Assembly (NCBI GenBank): GCA_002497965.1
Contig: DAFR01000157.1
Coordinates: forward strand, 1 to 7,199
Reading direction: 5' to 3'
Source of the DNA: Methanomicrobiaceae archaeon UBA436
GTDB lineage: Archaea > Halobacteriota > Methanomicrobia > Methanomicrobiales > Methanoculleaceae
Length of the DNA: 7,199 nucleotides
Part shown: piece by piece, positions 5,782-7,199 of the stretch
How the letters are laid out: every line of letters begins with the position of its first letter
Numbering within the stretch: the stretch's first letter is position 1
Notes under the pieces: generated by a model
What the model saw: only the letters and a program-made list of their open reading frames with translations
What the model was told of the DNA's origin: nothing
Database searches by the model: none
Translations under genes and position numbers: made by a program

Positions 5782-7199
5782 ATGGAGGCCGCGACCGACC
5801 GGCCTCTCGTAGTCCCGGTATTTCTTGAGGTTCCACTCCCTCCCTCTTCTCCGGCAGATATCTATGCGTCCCTCCGGGACGGCCCCGGGTTCCTGCTGGA
5901 GTCGCTCGAGGGGAGCGAGAAGATCGCTCGCTACTCTTTTATCTGCACCGCTCCAACCGCGATGATCGCCGTCGCCCCGGACGGGGCGCTGACGGTCTCC
6001 GGCGATCCCTGTATCCGCGAGGTTGCCGCCGGAATCGAGGCCGAAGACCCGGTCGATGCCGTCCGTCAGTTCATGGAACGGTTCCGGGTCGTGCCGTCCA
6101 CGTTACCGCGGTTCTCCGGCGGGCTTGCCGGCTACTTCTCCTACGACCTGGTATCGTCTATCTACCCCGTCCGCTGTGTGGAGGAGACCACAGACCCGGT
6201 CGCCCGGTTCATGCTGGCGCAGGACTGCCTCGCGCTCGACCACCGGCGGGGTCGACTTGAGGTGATCGAGAACCTCCTCCTCACCGATGAATCCGACCTG
6301 GAGGAGGAGTACCTCCGCGCCCTGACGGCTATAAAGAACCGGATCACAGGGCTCTGCCACCTTCCCCCATCCTCTCCCGTCGAGGCGTTCAGTGCCGGTG
6401 CCGTGACGTCGTCCTGCACCCGGGAAGAGTTCTCGAACGCTGTTTTAAGGATCAAGGAGCATATCGCGGCAGGCGACATATTCCAGGCCGTTCTCTCCAG
6501 GCGGCTTGCCTGCCAGTTCGAGGGCGAACCGTTCGGGGTCTACCGGCGACTCCGGGAGAAGAATCCCGCTCCCTACACCTACTTCCTGGACTTCGGCGAC
6601 CTGGTGGTTGCCGGGAGCAGTCCCGAGATGCTGCTCCGGGTGGAGGACGGCCGTGTGACGACCGTCCCCATCGCCGGCACCCGGCCCCGGGGACGGACAG
6701 AAGCGGAGGATGACCAGCTCGCGGCCGAACTCCTGGCGGACGAGAAGGAACGTGCAGAGCATGTCATGCTCGTCGACCTGGCGAGAAACGATATCGGGGC
6801 GGTCTCGGCCTATGGGAGCGTCTCGGTGACCGATTTCATGGGTATCGAACGGTTCTCGCACGTTCAGCACATCGTCTCGACCGTCTCTGGGAGGCTCCGG
6901 GAGGGCTACGACCGGTTCGACGCGCTCCGGTCATGTTTCCCGGCGGGAACCGTCTCGGGCGCCCCGAAGGTCAGGGCGATGCAGATCATAGGTGAGGTGG
7001 AAGGGTTCCGGCGCGGGATCTACGCAGGTGCTCTCGGGTATATCGCGTTCTCCGGCACGATGGATCTCGCGATAACCATCCGGACGGTCATCGTGCAGGA
7101 CGGTGTCGCTTCCGTCCAGGTTGGTGCCGGGATCGTGGCTGATTCCGATCCCGGTCGCGAGTTTGCCGAGACCGGCAGCAAGGCCAGGGCGATGCTTGC
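5782..7199 (+). CDS. trpE: Anthranilate synthase component I (3' end just outside window; 5' end probably frameshifted)
   Basis: 472 residues are visible from ATG 5782. The product turns chorismate plus ammonia (from the TrpG glutaminase) into anthranilate, the first committed step to tryptophan. Motifs in order: LLES (38-41) and RYSF (50-53), the N-terminal tryptophan-sensing region; GDIFQ (231-235); NPAPY (261-265); GSSPE (278-282); PIAGTRPRG (296-304); AEHVMLVDLARND (325-337); FPAGTVSGAPK (386-396); GAGIVADSDP (448-457). Ala298 in PIAGT argues for anthranilate synthase, because aminodeoxychorismate synthase (PabB) has Lys there. The sequence ends in the usual terminal helix (ETGSKARAML), so only a few residues should be missing. 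ATG 5782 is the first ATG/GTG/TTG in this frame after the stop at 5719-5721, yet homology-like sequence extends back to 5761, pointing to a longer original protein starting at 5729. Even without those residues all recognised motifs remain. A trpG gene would be expected next. Confidence 0.93.
   Translation, partial: MEAATDRPLVVPVFLEVPLPPSSPADIYASLRDGPGFLLESLEGSEKIARYSFICTAPTAMIAVAPDGALTVSGDPCIREVAAGIEAEDPVDAVRQFMERFRVVPSTLPRFSGGLAGYFSYDLVSSIYPVRCVEETTDPVARFMLAQDCLALDHRRGRLEVIENLLLTDESDLEEEYLRALTAIKNRITGLCHLPPSSPVEAFSAGAVTSSCTREEFSNAVLRIKEHIAAGDIFQAVLSRRLACQFEGEPFGVYRRLREKNPAPYTYFLDFGDLVVAGSSPEMLLRVEDGRVTTVPIAGTRPRGRTEAEDDQLAAELLADEKERAEHVMLVDLARNDIGAVSAYGSVSVTDFMGIERFSHVQHIVSTVSGRLREGYDRFDALRSCFPAGTVSGAPKVRAMQIIGEVEGFRRGIYAGALGYIAFSGTMDLAITIRTVIVQDGVASVQVGAGIVADSDPGREFAETGSKARAML

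Overview
The window looks like chromosome from a GC-rich methanogenic archaeon, most likely of the Methanomicrobiales (Methanoculleus-like). The grounds are archaeal TATA-type boxes (clearest at 4341-4348), Shine-Dalgarno motifs of the GGAGGTGAT type, a TrpB2-class tryptophan synthase beta chain, and a MacB-like ABC operon carrying a Yip1 protein and a protein with COG1361/CARDB-like domains. The genus is inferred from gene content and style, not from a search. All recognised genes lie on the plus strand.

Layout: 1-168 is the 3' end of a radC-like JAB/JAMM gene. 169-366 is a spacer with a T-rich tract, a 21-bp-period direct repeat and weak promoter candidates. 367-3980 is a tight four-gene operon: a Yip1-family membrane protein, a secreted and C-terminally anchored protein of three beta-sandwich repeats, a LolD/MacB-type ATPase, and a MacB/FtsX-type permease. 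Junctions are 1 nt, 5 nt and a 4-nt ATGA overlap. 3981-4370 is a spacer of about 390 nt with no convincing gene. It holds a T-rich probable terminator, a hairpin, and just before trpB2 a strong TATA box flanked by AGATCA-type repeats. 4371-5729 is trpB2. 5782-7199 is trpE, which runs off the right edge but is nearly complete.

The ABC genes should form one membrane complex: an ATPase dimer drives a permease whose large extracellular domain could work with the anchored beta-sandwich protein. That protein sits where bacterial MacB systems have MacA. The substrate is unknown. The trp genes form the start of a tryptophan operon: TrpE makes anthranilate from chorismate, and TrpB2 condenses indole with serine.

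The most notable points are an apparent -1 frameshift at codon 11 of trpE (a well-placed start at 5729 leads into an 11-codon reading frame, then the TrpE frame resumes at 5761), a candidate operator around the trpB2 promoter, a perfect 10-bp-arm hairpin inside trpB2 just before the PLP lysine, and the unusual ABC operon.
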